A program made the translations under genes and the position numbers. The notes beneath the pieces are model-generated. The model made no database searches. It was not told where the DNA came from and saw nothing but the letters and a program-made list of their open reading frames with translations. From Bacillota bacterium (GTDB taxonomy: Bacteria > Bacillota > Clostridia > Oscillospirales > Ruminococcaceae): 43,620 nt of DNA. The stretch spans positions 1 through 43,620 of the forward strand of contig JAEZQD010000135.1 in assembly GCA_023413185.1 (NCBI GenBank), given 5' to 3'. Position 1 is the stretch's first letter. Each line of letters begins with the position of its first letter. Below are positions 33,534-42,141 of this stretch, one piece after another.

Positions 33534-34622
33534 GTGTATAATGTGTTGTTTGTTTTTAAGACCAAAAAGGAAAGTGAAACGATATGCGCAATGGAGGCGT
33601 GGGAGAAATTGGGGTGTTTTAACATTGCATGCCGCACCAAATCGATTCCTGACGCCTTAGAGTATTTGATGCACAACCCTGTAGACCTTGTTATGTGCGA
33701 TGTTTGCATCTCTGACATGGGTGGTATGACGCTGTTAAAAGATATAAAGAAAAAAAACATGGCGGATGCGGTTGTATTGTTTGGTTCACGCACAGATGTG
33801 CATATGGCAAGGCAAAGCTTGGCATTCGGTGCGTTTGATTATCTGGTAAAACCCGTTGAGGATCAGCGGTTTGAAGATTTATTGCAAAGAATAAAAAGCT
33901 ATCTGGATGAAAGAAAGCTTAGTCGTGAGCATATGGATAATCTTGTGCGTATTGTGCTTGACAAGGTGGGTCACTATTACCCTAAGGCACAGATCTCGCA
34001 GCTCGTGACCCATATCGGAATCGGTTTTGAAGAGGCAAGCGTCGAAACCGTACTCATGATTAACCAGACGCGCCGCGCGTTGGATGACGATTTTTACAAG
34101 GTATCCTTTATTATCTGCCGCAGTATGCACGAGATTATAACTAAGGTGTTTTACCGAAATAATTGGCTGCATCAGTTTTTGTCACAGCAGGAACTGCTTG
34201 AATTGAGCGCAGGCGAATACGCGGATATTGACGAACTGACCGCAATGGCGGTACAGATTACCGAAACCTTGTGCTCAAGTATGCGCAATCTTGCTCTTAA
34301 GCACATTGAAAACCCCACCATCCGCCGACTAGCCGATTACGTTACCGTAAACCTTGATAAGGAGCTGTCGCTTGAGAGTCTTTCAGAAAAGCTTTATATC
34401 AGCAAAACCTACCTAAGCGAACTGTTTAAATCCAAAACAGGGTGCGCCATAACCGAGTACCTCACCAGAGTTAAGATGGAAAAGGCGCGTAATATTATTA
34501 TGGAAAAGCACCTTAAAACAAAAGAGGTTGCTTCGATGCTTGGGTATAAAGACTTTGTGTATTTTTCAAAAATCTATAAAAAGTATTGGGGAACAACCCC
34601 AGGTCAGGTAAATAAAGCTTAA
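33534..34622 (+). CDS. AraC-family regulator with a degenerate receiver domain
   Basis: A 362-residue protein. Residues about 1-120 have the response-regulator receiver fold: DLVMCDVCISDMGG with a candidate phospho-Asp, and FGAFDYLVKPV with the conserved Lys. But the N-terminal acidic pair of normal receivers (usually V-D-D) is replaced by VLFVFKTKKE, so Mg2+ binding is doubtful. A helical linker follows, then two AraC helix-turn-helix units (about 260-360; LESLSEKLYISKTYLSELFKSKTG and KTKEVASMLGYKDFVYFSKIYKKYWG). No histidine kinase gene is adjacent. The GTG at 33534 has GGAG/AGGG upstream. It precedes a chemoreceptor gene. Confidence 0.85.
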   Translation: MYNVLFVFKTKKESETICAMEAWEKLGCFNIACRTKSIPDALEYLMHNPVDLVMCDVCISDMGGMTLLKDIKKKNMADAVVLFGSRTDVHMARQSLAFGAFDYLVKPVEDQRFEDLLQRIKSYLDERKLSREHMDNLVRIVLDKVGHYYPKAQISQLVTHIGIGFEEASVETVLMINQTRRALDDDFYKVSFIICRSMHEIITKVFYRNNWLHQFLSQQELLELSAGEYADIDELTAMAVQITETLCSSMRNLALKHIENPTIRRLADYVTVNLDKELSLESLSEKLYISKTYLSELFKSKTGCAITEYLTRVKMEKARNIIMEKHLKTKEVASMLGYKDFVYFSKIYKKYWGTTPGQVNKA

Positions 34623-34678
34623 GAATTTCGCTAAGAATGTGTAAATTATGACACAACAAACCGAACATAAAACATAGT

Positions 34679-34730
34679 AGCAATGCTGTATTTAAACTAT
34701 AATGTTTGTAATGTAGCATTGCTGTTTTTT
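34679..34730 (+). terminator. Terminator after the AraC-type gene
   Basis: AGCAATGCT (34679-34687) pairs with AGCATTGCT (34715-34723), with a further AAAC/GTTT helix in the loop, followed by GTTTTTT. Confidence 0.85.
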
Positions 34731-34794
34731 ACGAACAATAATTAATGTATTGTATGTATTGGAATAAACAATACAGCAACGAGGAGAGTTTCAA

Positions 34795-36750
34795 GTGAAG
34801 ACAGTTGGATCCAAATTGGCAGCAATGGTTTTTGTAAGTATTGCAGTTACTGCGCTTGTCACAGTATCCCTTTTGTTTATCGGAAACATGATTATCGTTA
34901 ACTCCTTATTTCAAAAACAGACAGATATGGCCATGGATGCGTTTGAGTATGAATCAAAAGTAAGACAGAGCAAATCATCGGATCTTTCGTCCGCAATCGC
35001 GGAGGATAAACAGTTACAAAATGTGGTTGAGACCCGCAATACCACCGGTATTAAAAAACGTATTGAAGAGATAAAGCAAGACAATTTAGGGGATGTAGAT
35101 TTTATAACGCTTCTGGATGAAAACGGGATTGTTCTGGTTCGCGGACACAGCGGTAAGGCGGGGGATTCTATGGCGTACCAAAGCGACATTTCAGCAGCGA
35201 TGGCAGGTCAATCAGCCACCTTTCTCGAGGAGGGCACCGAGAACAAGCTCTCTATCCGTTCCGCCGCTCCGGTGAAAAACAACGCCGGCAAAGTTATTGG
35301 TATTGTATCTACCGGCTATAATCTGACAAACGAGACACTGGTGGATAACTTGAAGTTAATGACTGGCTGCGATTTCACCATCTTTTTAGGAGATGAGCGG
35401 GTCAACACAACTTTGATTATAGACAATGTTAGACAGGTTGGTACAAAGCTTGACGCGAAAATCGCTCAGGTGGTGCTGGGTAACGAAACCTATCACGGGG
35501 AAGCCGCAATACTCGGACAGCCCTATTATACGATTTATGAGCCGCTCATAGGACCAAATGGTGACGCAATTGGTATTGTGTTCGCAGGTAAGCCTTTGGC
35601 AGAGATTCGAGCAGGAGAACGGCAGATTCTTCTAATAGTATTATCGATTATTGCTGTAATTACGATGGTTCTTCTGTTTGTGTCTCTAAACCTTGTTAAG
35701 AAGGTCATTTCCAATCCCCTTCGCGAAATGGCAGAGGCGGCTAACGAGATTGCCGCTGGAAATCTTACGGTTGAGCACACCACTTATCCACAACAGGATG
35801 AAATCGGGCAGCTTTCCCGCTCACTGGCTTCGATTGGGGTTACGTTAAAGCTTTATATCAGCGATATCTCAGATCATCTGCTTAAAATATCACAGGCAGA
35901 TATCTCATCCGAGATTACACAGGAATATGTCGGCGACTTTGGACCGATTCGCGAAGCACTGATAGTCATCTTAGATGGTCTCAATGATATCATGCAGCGC
36001 GTCAGCATGTCAGGCAGCGAGGTCCATGCCGGTTCCAATCATATTGCAAGCGCGTCACAAAGCCTCTCACAGGGGGCTACTGAGCAGGCAAGCGCGATTG
36101 AAGAATTAAGCGCATCGATTGCAGAAGTAACCGAGAAGATTCGGGAGAACGCCCAAAATGTTCGTCATGCGGCTGAATACGCGCAAAAGGCAGGCGACGG
36201 AGTTCGCAGAAGCAATGAAGAGATGCAGCGGCTGCAGGAGGCGATGGACAATATCTCCCAGTCCTCAAACGAGATTAGCAAGATTATTAAGATAATAAAC
36301 GATATAGCGTTCCAAACCAATATACTTGCCCTGAACGCTGCGGTAGAGGCGGCAAGGGCGGGTGTGGCGGGCAAGGGGTTTGCGGTTGTGGCGGATGAGG
36401 TGCGAAATCTTGCCTCAAAATCCGCGGATGCTGTAAAACAAACCACCGAGTTGATAGAGCGCTCTGGCAATGCTGTTAAGGATGGTGTCAAGATTGTAAA
36501 CAATACGGCGCGTGAGTTGGGTCAGGTAGAGGAGGAGACCATACTTGTCCAACAAGCAATGCTCGAGATTGACCAGTCTTCCTCCACGCAGGCGACAGCC
36601 ATTACGCAGATTTCCATAGGGATTGAACAGGTTTCAGCGGTTGTACAGAACAACTCGGCAACAGCAGAGGAGAGTGCGGCTGCAAGTGAGCAGCTTTCCG
36701 CCCAAGCCGCTTCGCTCCACAGCATCATCTCGGGCTTTCACCTGCGTTAG
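34795..36750 (+). CDS. Methyl-accepting chemotaxis protein with Cache sensor
   Basis: A 651-residue transmembrane receptor. Order: membrane segment at about 9-36, extracellular Cache-type sensor to about 278 (LLDENGIVLVRGHSG, PVKNNAGKVIGIVSTGY, YTIYEPLIGPNGDAIGIVFAG), second membrane segment about 280-303, HAMP region (NPLREMAEAANEIAAGNL), and a cytoplasmic signalling coiled coil with the hairpin tip NAAVEAARAGVAGKGFAVVADEVRNLA. It ends in IISGFHLR without a CheR-docking pentapeptide. Start is GTG after GAGGAGAG. The ligand is unknown. It implies a motile cell or at least a CheA/CheW system elsewhere. Co-location with the AraC-type gene may only be chance: a terminator separates them. Confidence 0.93.
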   Translation: MKTVGSKLAAMVFVSIAVTALVTVSLLFIGNMIIVNSLFQKQTDMAMDAFEYESKVRQSKSSDLSSAIAEDKQLQNVVETRNTTGIKKRIEEIKQDNLGDVDFITLLDENGIVLVRGHSGKAGDSMAYQSDISAAMAGQSATFLEEGTENKLSIRSAAPVKNNAGKVIGIVSTGYNLTNETLVDNLKLMTGCDFTIFLGDERVNTTLIIDNVRQVGTKLDAKIAQVVLGNETYHGEAAILGQPYYTIYEPLIGPNGDAIGIVFAGKPLAEIRAGERQILLIVLSIIAVITMVLLFVSLNLVKKVISNPLREMAEAANEIAAGNLTVEHTTYPQQDEIGQLSRSLASIGVTLKLYISDISDHLLKISQADISSEITQEYVGDFGPIREALIVILDGLNDIMQRVSMSGSEVHAGSNHIASASQSLSQGATEQASAIEELSASIAEVTEKIRENAQNVRHAAEYAQKAGDGVRRSNEEMQRLQEAMDNISQSSNEISKIIKIINDIAFQTNILALNAAVEAARAGVAGKGFAVVADEVRNLASKSADAVKQTTELIERSGNAVKDGVKIVNNTARELGQVEEETILVQQAMLEIDQSSSTQATAITQISIGIEQVSAVVQNNSATAEESAAASEQLSAQAASLHSIISGFHLR

Positions 36751-36858
36751 TACATATTGACCTATTATATTTTACAATAAACTTGCCGTACCTTCCGGCA
36801 TACAATGTATCAGAGTTTACGTTTGTACTGATATTGGTATGCGGGGAGGTACTTTTTT

Positions 36859-37722
36859 ATGGGGTTTGGATTGGCGCTTGGGGGTGGAGGAACGAGGGGT
36901 GCTGCCCATGTTGGCGTATTGCTTGCACTGCAGGAAGCGTCATTTTTGCCACGCTCGGTGGCGGGCACAAGTGCGGGCGCGATTGTGGCGGGGTTATACG
37001 CTGCAGGGGTTGAACCGCTTATGCTAAAGCAGATGGTGTACCATCTTGTGCAAAACGGAAAACAACTAATGGATGTTGATTACATAGGAATACTGCGGGG
37101 GGTGTACCAGCTCGTAACAAGACGTGAGCTGACCTTGACAGGGCTTATGAAGGGCGATAAGCTCAACGATTTCATATCCCACTACACAAGCGGCAAAACA
37201 ATACGTGATGTGAGCCTGCCTATTGTTATCCCTGCGGTTGATATGGTAAGCGGTCGAACAGTGGTTTACACCAACCGTGCAGCGGGCAAACCGGCCATAG
37301 CCGATGTAATATGGCGTGACGATGTCCTCCTTGCTGAGGCATGCAGTGCCTCTGCAGCGGTACCCATCGCATTTCGCCCGCGCAAATCAGGTAAACTCAT
37401 GCTGCTTGACGGCGGGTTAACCGACAACCTGCCCGTCTCACTGCTTGCCGCTGCGGGGGAGACAAATATTCTTGCGGTGGATATCTCGGAAGACTATGAG
37501 CCGCCGGAGGATGAGAATATTATAGAAATTGCCTCCCATTCTCTGTCCATTATGGGGCGCAGGTTGCGACAGTGCAGCTTAACAGGTGAACGTGTGCTGC
37601 TAAAGCCAAAGCTGCCCGAAAATGCGAAGTTTCTTGATTTTTCGCACATGACGGGGTGTATGCAGGCAGGGTACGAGGCGACAAAAAACATGTTGCCCGT
37701 TTTGCGCACGATGCTTGTGTAG
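36859..37722 (+). CDS. Patatin-like phospholipase / esterase
   Basis: A 287-residue alpha/beta hydrolase-like protein of the RssA/YlbK patatin group. It has the oxyanion motif GGGGTRGAAHVG (residues 8-19), nucleophile GTSAG (Ser near 38) and the Asp of the catalytic dyad in LLDGGLTDNLP near 186. These give a Ser-Asp lipid acyl hydrolase acting on phospholipid or other acyl esters. Start at 36859 is set by GGGGAGG. No signal peptide, so cytoplasmic or membrane-peripheral. Standing alone; the leader contains a small hairpin with CCGGCA. Confidence 0.92.
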   Translation: MGFGLALGGGGTRGAAHVGVLLALQEASFLPRSVAGTSAGAIVAGLYAAGVEPLMLKQMVYHLVQNGKQLMDVDYIGILRGVYQLVTRRELTLTGLMKGDKLNDFISHYTSGKTIRDVSLPIVIPAVDMVSGRTVVYTNRAAGKPAIADVIWRDDVLLAEACSASAAVPIAFRPRKSGKLMLLDGGLTDNLPVSLLAAAGETNILAVDISEDYEPPEDENIIEIASHSLSIMGRRLRQCSLTGERVLLKPKLPENAKFLDFSHMTGCMQAGYEATKNMLPVLRTMLV

Positions 37723-37798
37723 CTGATTAGGATAAAATAGACTAGTGCGATGCAGCAATAGGCTTTAAAAAAGTAATGTGTTTTTGTTACAGATTCGG

Positions 37799-37819
37799 TA
37801 TAATATAATACTGTATAAT
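37799..37819 (+). promoter_or_regulatory. Repeated -10-like hexamers before ldhA
   Basis: TATAAT occurs three times in 21 bases (37799-37804, 37804-37809, 37814-37819). None has a convincing -35 at 17 bases; TTGTTA lies at 37784-37789. One of these is probably the real -10, and the promoter may need an activator. I find no clear Rex operator. Confidence 0.4.
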
Positions 37820-37878
37820 AAAATAATCTTATAAAGATGTATGGACAGATGTTTCAACGCAGAAAGGGAAGGACTTCT

Positions 37879-38913
37879 ATGAAAAAAATAGCATTTTTTG
37901 ATGCAAAACCCTACGACAAAATCTGGTTTGACCGGTTAAAGGACGAGCATGGTTTTAAAATAAAGTACTATGAGAACAAGCTCAATGAAGACACCGTCAC
38001 AATGGCAGCAGGCAGTGACGCTGTGGTTGCGTTTGTCAACGATGACATCAATGCGCAGGTGCTTGATTTTCTGAACCAACAGGGCATCCATATCATTGCG
38101 CTTCGCTGTGCGGGCTACAACAATGTAGACTTTCAATCCGCGTTTGGCAAGGTGCATGTGGTGCGTGTGCCCGCCTACTCGCCCTACGCCGTTGCGGAGC
38201 ATGCTATGGCGTTGTTATTAACCCTTAATCGGCATACTCACCGTGCCTACAACCGCACCCGTGACTACAACTTCAGCCTAAACGGTTTGACAGGCTTTGA
38301 CCTGCATGGAAGAACCGTCGGTGTAATCGGTACGGGTAAGATAGGTCAGGTTTTCATCGATATCTGCAAAGGCTTTGGAATGCGCGTGCTTGCGTACGAC
38401 CCCTATCCCGTGCAGGATAAAGGGATTGACTATGTTTCTCTCGAAACACTGTTCGCCGAGTCGGATATCATTTCGCTTCACTGCCCCTTGACCAAGGAGA
38501 CCCATCATGTAATCAACAAACAGGCCTTTTCGCTCATGCGTGACGGCGTTTATATCATCAATACCTCACGCGGTGCACTGGTTGACAGCGAAGCGCTGAT
38601 TGAAGCCATCAAAAGCGGCAAGGTTGGCGGCGCGGGGTTGGATGTTTACGAGGAGGAATCCGATCTGTTCTTTGAGGATTTCTCCAATACGGTGATGCAG
38701 GATGACACCCTTGCAAGGCTGGTTTCCATGCCCAATGTCATTGTTACCTCCCATCAGGCGTTTTTGACGCAGGAGGCACTCAAGAACATCGCGGAAACCA
38801 CACTTGAGAACATGGTGGATTATTTTGAAGATAAGCCGCTAAAGAATGAGATCTGCTACCAATGCGATAAAGCCGCAACATGTCCGATTAACCATGAGGG
38901 AAGATGCTTTTAA
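37879..38913 (+). CDS. ldhA: D-2-hydroxyacid dehydrogenase, probable fermentative D-lactate dehydrogenase
   Basis: NADH-dependent reduction of pyruvate to D-lactate is the most likely role. The 344-residue protein has the N-terminal catalytic part (MKKIAFFDAKPYDKIWF, LRCAGYNNVD), the nucleotide motif GRTVGVIGTGKIGQVF near 150, the substrate Arg in NTSRGALVD, the conserved Glu of the D-isomer family in DVYEEE, and the catalytic His in TSHQAF. This is the LdhA subgroup (329 residues in E. coli). It is longer by a C-terminal Cys-rich tail (CYQCDKAATC plus a final Cys). Start follows GGGAAGGAC. A terminator follows. Confidence 0.88.
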   Translation: MKKIAFFDAKPYDKIWFDRLKDEHGFKIKYYENKLNEDTVTMAAGSDAVVAFVNDDINAQVLDFLNQQGIHIIALRCAGYNNVDFQSAFGKVHVVRVPAYSPYAVAEHAMALLLTLNRHTHRAYNRTRDYNFSLNGLTGFDLHGRTVGVIGTGKIGQVFIDICKGFGMRVLAYDPYPVQDKGIDYVSLETLFAESDIISLHCPLTKETHHVINKQAFSLMRDGVYIINTSRGALVDSEALIEAIKSGKVGGAGLDVYEEESDLFFEDFSNTVMQDDTLARLVSMPNVIVTSHQAFLTQEALKNIAETTLENMVDYFEDKPLKNEICYQCDKAATCPINHEGRCF

Positions 38914-38950
38914 CAGTGCAGCTAAAACCCTATCGCTAGTACACAACAAA

Positions 38951-38990
38951 AAGGCGGGGTGCAGTTCATCAAGCACGCCGCCTTAATAAT
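38951..38990. terminator. Terminator between ldhA and the convergent SGNH gene
   Basis: 12-bp stem with one mismatch (38951-38962 with 38973-38984), flanked by A-rich and T-rich tails, lying between two convergent genes; can work in both directions. Confidence 0.8.
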
Positions 38991-39005
38991 TATACTTGTT
39001 GGTTT

Positions 39006-39725
39006 CTATGCGCAGGAGTTACTAAACTTATCGAGATTTTCGGCTGCAAATTTCGTGAGTTCATTTACGATCAAACGATGTCCATTCTCGTTGGGGTGGA
39101 TGCCGTCTTCGCATATCAATGTATTCTTGTAGCTTCGCTTATCCAAAAACGCCGAACGTACATCCACGTACAGCGAGCCAGTCTCATATGCAAGCTTGGT
39201 CGCAGCCAGAGAATACATCTCTTGATATCGATAGATCATCTGCACGTCGCCCAAAAAGCGCAGGATGTTCTGTGCATTGAGCCCGTTTCGCGTTATCCAA
39301 CGAAAATATCGCTCTCCGTCAATCGGTGGCAAAGACATCACCACAGGGGTAATGCCGCTGTGTTTAAGGGTAGTAAGCATACTGCGGTATATTTCTACGT
39401 ACCGCTGAAAGGGGGTATGCGGTTCATGGGTTGCATCGGGGTCTTGCGCGACGCGCTCCCAGTCATAATCGCAGTCGTTTCCGCCGTATTCCAGCAGCAC
39501 GAAATCGCAGTCCAGACCCTTTTCCAAAGAGCGCATCAAAAGCTGCTGCCCTTTTTCAATCGTACACCCAAACTTAGAACGATTATTTACAACAAGCCCA
39601 AGATTTGTGCAAAACTGTTGCTCGTCGGTCTGCTTCATGGGGTAATATCGGTTGGTATCCTTATCAAGAAGGATGCCCTTCATAATGGAATCGCCGTAGA
39701 TCTGAATCTGCTTTGCGATGTTCAA
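39006..39725 (-). CDS. SGNH/GDSL-family hydrolase
   Basis: A 239-residue esterase/lipase-type hydrolase. Block I is IQIYGDSIMKG with the nucleophile Ser, block III is EYGGND with the oxyanion Asn, and block V is DGIHPNENGH with the Asp-His of the triad. It has no signal peptide, so a cytoplasmic acyl-ester hydrolase is likely; carbohydrate esterase activity is possible. The TTG at 39725 is preferred because AAGGAGGGG stands 7 bases before it. It is downstream of degV on the same strand, with 36 bases between, so they probably form an operon. Confidence 0.87.
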   Translation of the reverse strand: MNIAKQIQIYGDSIMKGILLDKDTNRYYPMKQTDEQQFCTNLGLVVNNRSKFGCTIEKGQQLLMRSLEKGLDCDFVLLEYGGNDCDYDWERVAQDPDATHEPHTPFQRYVEIYRSMLTTLKHSGITPVVMSLPPIDGERYFRWITRNGLNAQNILRFLGDVQMIYRYQEMYSLAATKLAYETGSLYVDVRSAFLDKRSYKNTLICEDGIHPNENGHRLIVNELTKFAAENLDKFSNSCA

Positions 39726-39761
39726 TCCGCGCCCCTCCTTCATAAGTTTACAGGGTAACCC

Positions 39762-40631
39762 CTATCGCTCGGTGCCAATAAAGAACAGTGCAATGGTTCC
39801 GGGACCGGAATGAGCGCCGATAACAGGGTCTACATAGTTTATCAATATATCTTTTACATGAAACCGCTGTTTGACTTGGTCTGCAACGTACTGTGCGTCT
39901 TCAATACAGTCACCGTGTGAAATAAATACGGTCTGGTTTTGAGGCTCGATGGCAGTCTTTTGCATGTGGTCAAGCAGTGTGTCAAGCGAACGCTTGCGTC
40001 CGCGTGCCTTCTCAACCAAAATCAGGCGGCCCTCGTTATCCATGTGCATAATCGGCTTTACACCCAGAATAGTGCCCAGCACAGCAGATGTACCCGATAC
40101 ACGCCCGCCGCGTTTTAGAAAAAACAGATCATCCACTGTAAACCAGTGGCACAAATGCAGCCGATTTTCTAAAACCCAGTTGTATACCTCGTTAATATCC
40201 TTGCCCTCTTCACGCAGCTTTGCGGCATGGTAAACCAAAAGACCTTCACCCATCGAAGCGCCCAAGGTATCCACAGATAGCAGTGTTCGGTCCGGGTATA
40301 CACTTTTTAAGTCCTCTAAAACCATCGATGCAGCCTGATAGCTGCCGCTGAGTGCCGAAGAAAAGCCAATGTACAGAATATCGTCACCTTGTTTTAGGAT
40401 TTGCTCAAAGATGGGCGTACATACATTGATATCAATCAATGTTGTGGTAATCTCCTCTTTGTTGCGCATCATGGTATAGAATTGCTTCAGCTCGGTTTTT
40501 TTGCCCTTTTCGTAGCTGTAATACTCCTTGCCGTTCACACGAAACATTAAAGAGAGAATGTGCAGTTTATATTTCTCGATCAATTCGTCGGTCAGATTAC
40601 TGGAAGAATCGGTTACAACTTGAAATGACAT
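39762..40631 (-). CDS. DegV family fatty-acid-binding protein
   Basis: A 289-residue two-domain protein of the DegV family, which binds a fatty acid and in Gram-positive bacteria can present it to a fatty acid kinase (FakB role). Motifs: VVTDSSSNL at the N-terminus, IGFSSALSGSYQAA with the Ser of the lipid-carboxylate site, VDTLGASMGEGLLVYHA and FLKRGGRVSG, GAHSGPGTIALFFIG at the end. The ATG at 40631 follows GGAGG. It is upstream of a GDSL hydrolase, which would fit fatty acid release and use, though this is only suggestive. No FakA gene is in view. Confidence 0.92.
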   Translation of the reverse strand: MSFQVVTDSSSNLTDELIEKYKLHILSLMFRVNGKEYYSYEKGKKTELKQFYTMMRNKEEITTTLIDINVCTPIFEQILKQGDDILYIGFSSALSGSYQAASMVLEDLKSVYPDRTLLSVDTLGASMGEGLLVYHAAKLREEGKDINEVYNWVLENRLHLCHWFTVDDLFFLKRGGRVSGTSAVLGTILGVKPIMHMDNEGRLILVEKARGRKRSLDTLLDHMQKTAIEPQNQTVFISHGDCIEDAQYVADQVKQRFHVKDILINYVDPVIGAHSGPGTIALFFIGTER

Positions 40632-40687
40632 TAGAGATACCTCCGATTTATTTTTTTGTCACAGCATTACATCTAGTTATTATAACC

Positions 40688-40716
40688 AGAATAACACTTA
40701 AGGTACACTATGTCAA
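40688..40716 (-). promoter_or_regulatory. Promoter of the degV operon
   Basis: On the minus strand perfect TTGACA (40716-40711) and TATTCT (40693-40688), spacing 17, about 60 bases before the start codon. Confidence 0.65.
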
Positions 40717-40732
40717 GTAAGACGCTGAGATA

Positions 40733-40761
40733 TTGAACTTATTTTGTAAATATGTTAAAAT
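40733..40761 (+). promoter_or_regulatory. Promoter of the DUF1836 gene
   Basis: TTGAAC (40733-40738) and TAAAAT (40756-40761), spacing 17; divergent from the degV promoter, with the two -35 boxes only 16 bases apart, so a shared regulator is possible. Confidence 0.65.
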
Positions 40762-40850
40762 AGTAAGCGATAAACTATCACAATAGCCTTTCAACGCCGT
40801 TGCAAAGATGGATTTGACAGGCCGAATGTGAAACAAAGGAGTGCCATCGG

Positions 40851-41459
40851 GTGGAAAACAAGCTTGAACAGGAACTCTTGCACTGGTCGGACGATATCTT
40901 ATCCTTTCATCTGCCCCGGTGGTCGGAGCTGCCTGAGATTGATTTGTATATGGATCAGGTTGTTGTTTTGTCAGAGCGCATCTTTTCCCGTTTTCCGGGA
41001 ACCCATGCGGGAAGATTGATAACCCCTTCTATCATCAACAACTATGTTAAGCTCGGCATTATCCCTCAGCCGGTTAAGAAGAAGTATTCGCGCACGCATA
41101 TCGCGTATCTGATGATGATCTGCCTGCTGAAGCAGACGTTGCCGATCTTGGCAATAACCGATTTAATCTCTTACCAACTGGAATCAGAAGCGATACCCGA
41201 TATCTATGACCGCTTTTGCGAGGTTCAGGAGCAGTCCACAAAGGCGGCGGTGCAGACCGCTCGCGCGGAGTATTTTTCAACCGTATCGCAAGATGTCCAA
41301 CGCAGCGGCTCCCTTATCGAGCTTACCCTAAAGATGGCTGCAACCGCAAACTCCAGTAAGTTTTTTGCCGAAAAGGTCATCTGCTTAAAACGCGAAAAAG
41401 AGATGCTTGATACGGCGGACGACAATTCGGACGAGGATAAAAAAGCAAAGTTAAAATAA
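40851..41459 (+). CDS. DUF1836 domain protein, putative MerR-like DNA-binding protein
   Basis: A 202-residue cytoplasmic protein of the DUF1836 family. The N-terminal half has LPEIDLYMDQVVVLSERIF and LITPSIINNYVKLGIIPQPVKKKYSRTHIAYL, which resembles a winged helix-turn-helix of the MerR type (I-x-N-Y-x-K-x-G-x-I-x-x-P-x-K-K). The C-terminal part is helical with a charged tail. Members are thought to be transcription regulators; targets are unknown. AAAGGAG stands before the GTG start. It is divergently transcribed from degV. A strong terminator follows. Confidence 0.87.
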   Translation: MENKLEQELLHWSDDILSFHLPRWSELPEIDLYMDQVVVLSERIFSRFPGTHAGRLITPSIINNYVKLGIIPQPVKKKYSRTHIAYLMMICLLKQTLPILAITDLISYQLESEAIPDIYDRFCEVQEQSTKAAVQTARAEYFSTVSQDVQRSGSLIELTLKMAATANSSKFFAEKVICLKREKEMLDTADDNSDEDKKAKLK

Positions 41460-41460
41460 C

Positions 41461-41493
41461 AAAACCCTGCCAAAAAACCTTGGCAGGGTTTTG
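41461..41493. terminator. Terminator between DUF1836 and methyltransferase genes
   Basis: Perfect 12-bp stem (41461-41472 with 41481-41492) carrying its own A-tract and T-tract, so it can act in both directions between convergent genes. Confidence 0.92.
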
Positions 41494-41509
41494 CGCTATA
41501 CTGCTTCCA

Positions 41510-42115
41510 TTATACTTTCTGAAACCCCAGTATTTGCTGATGACCATCTGTTTGCAGATAAATATGTACGAATCCGTGTTTTGAAAACGTTTTGATTATC
41601 TGTGCGGGGGAATAAAACCTAACGTCACCCGCCTTTGATAGCGGCACAAAAGGATTAAGTAACATTTGGACGAGTAAAGGATAATAGATCTCGGCAACAT
41701 ACAGGGTTGCGCCACGCTTTACTACCCGCGATGCTTCCTGCGCAAATGCATTTACGCTCGGAAAGTGGTGATAGGCGCAGCAAACGGTGACAAGGTCAAA
41801 ATACGCATCACCAAACGGAAGTTTATCGCAAGGGGCGACAGCAAACGTCATATCGGGATGATTGCGTTTTGCATTTGCAATCATGTTATCCGAAAGATCC
41901 GTTCCGTATCCGTCTATGTTATGTTTATCGGTGAGCATTTTAAGTAAGGTTCCGTTTCCGCACGCCACATCCAGCACCTTACCACCGCGAAAAGAGGTAA
42001 GTGAAGCAAGGAGCTTGTGCTTGAAAGCGAGGCAGAACCTTCCTTCAGGGGTGTTGTCATAATCATCAGCCATTATGTCGTAGCTTGCCTTTGAGCGCGC
42101 CTCGAATCTATTCAT
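41510..42115 (-). CDS. Class I SAM-dependent methyltransferase
   Basis: A 201-residue methyltransferase of the UbiE/type-11 group. Motif I is KVLDVACGNGTLLKML near 50, motif II region GYGTDLSDNMIANAK, post-I acidic and KLPFGDAYFDLVTVCCAYHHF near 105-125. The substrate is unknown; UbiE-type, small-molecule or lipid targets are all possible. The ATG at 42115 follows GAGG at the right distance; a TTG in frame lies 30 bases upstream but would overlap the previous gene's end. It lies 26 bases after the YibE/F gene and is probably in the same operon. Confidence 0.9.
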   Translation of the reverse strand: MNRFEARSKASYDIMADDYDNTPEGRFCLAFKHKLLASLTSFRGGKVLDVACGNGTLLKMLTDKHNIDGYGTDLSDNMIANAKRNHPDMTFAVAPCDKLPFGDAYFDLVTVCCAYHHFPSVNAFAQEASRVVKRGATLYVAEIYYPLLVQMLLNPFVPLSKAGDVRFYSPAQIIKTFSKHGFVHIYLQTDGHQQILGFQKV

Positions 42116-42141
42116 ACGGTGGTTCCTCGTTCTTACTAAAC

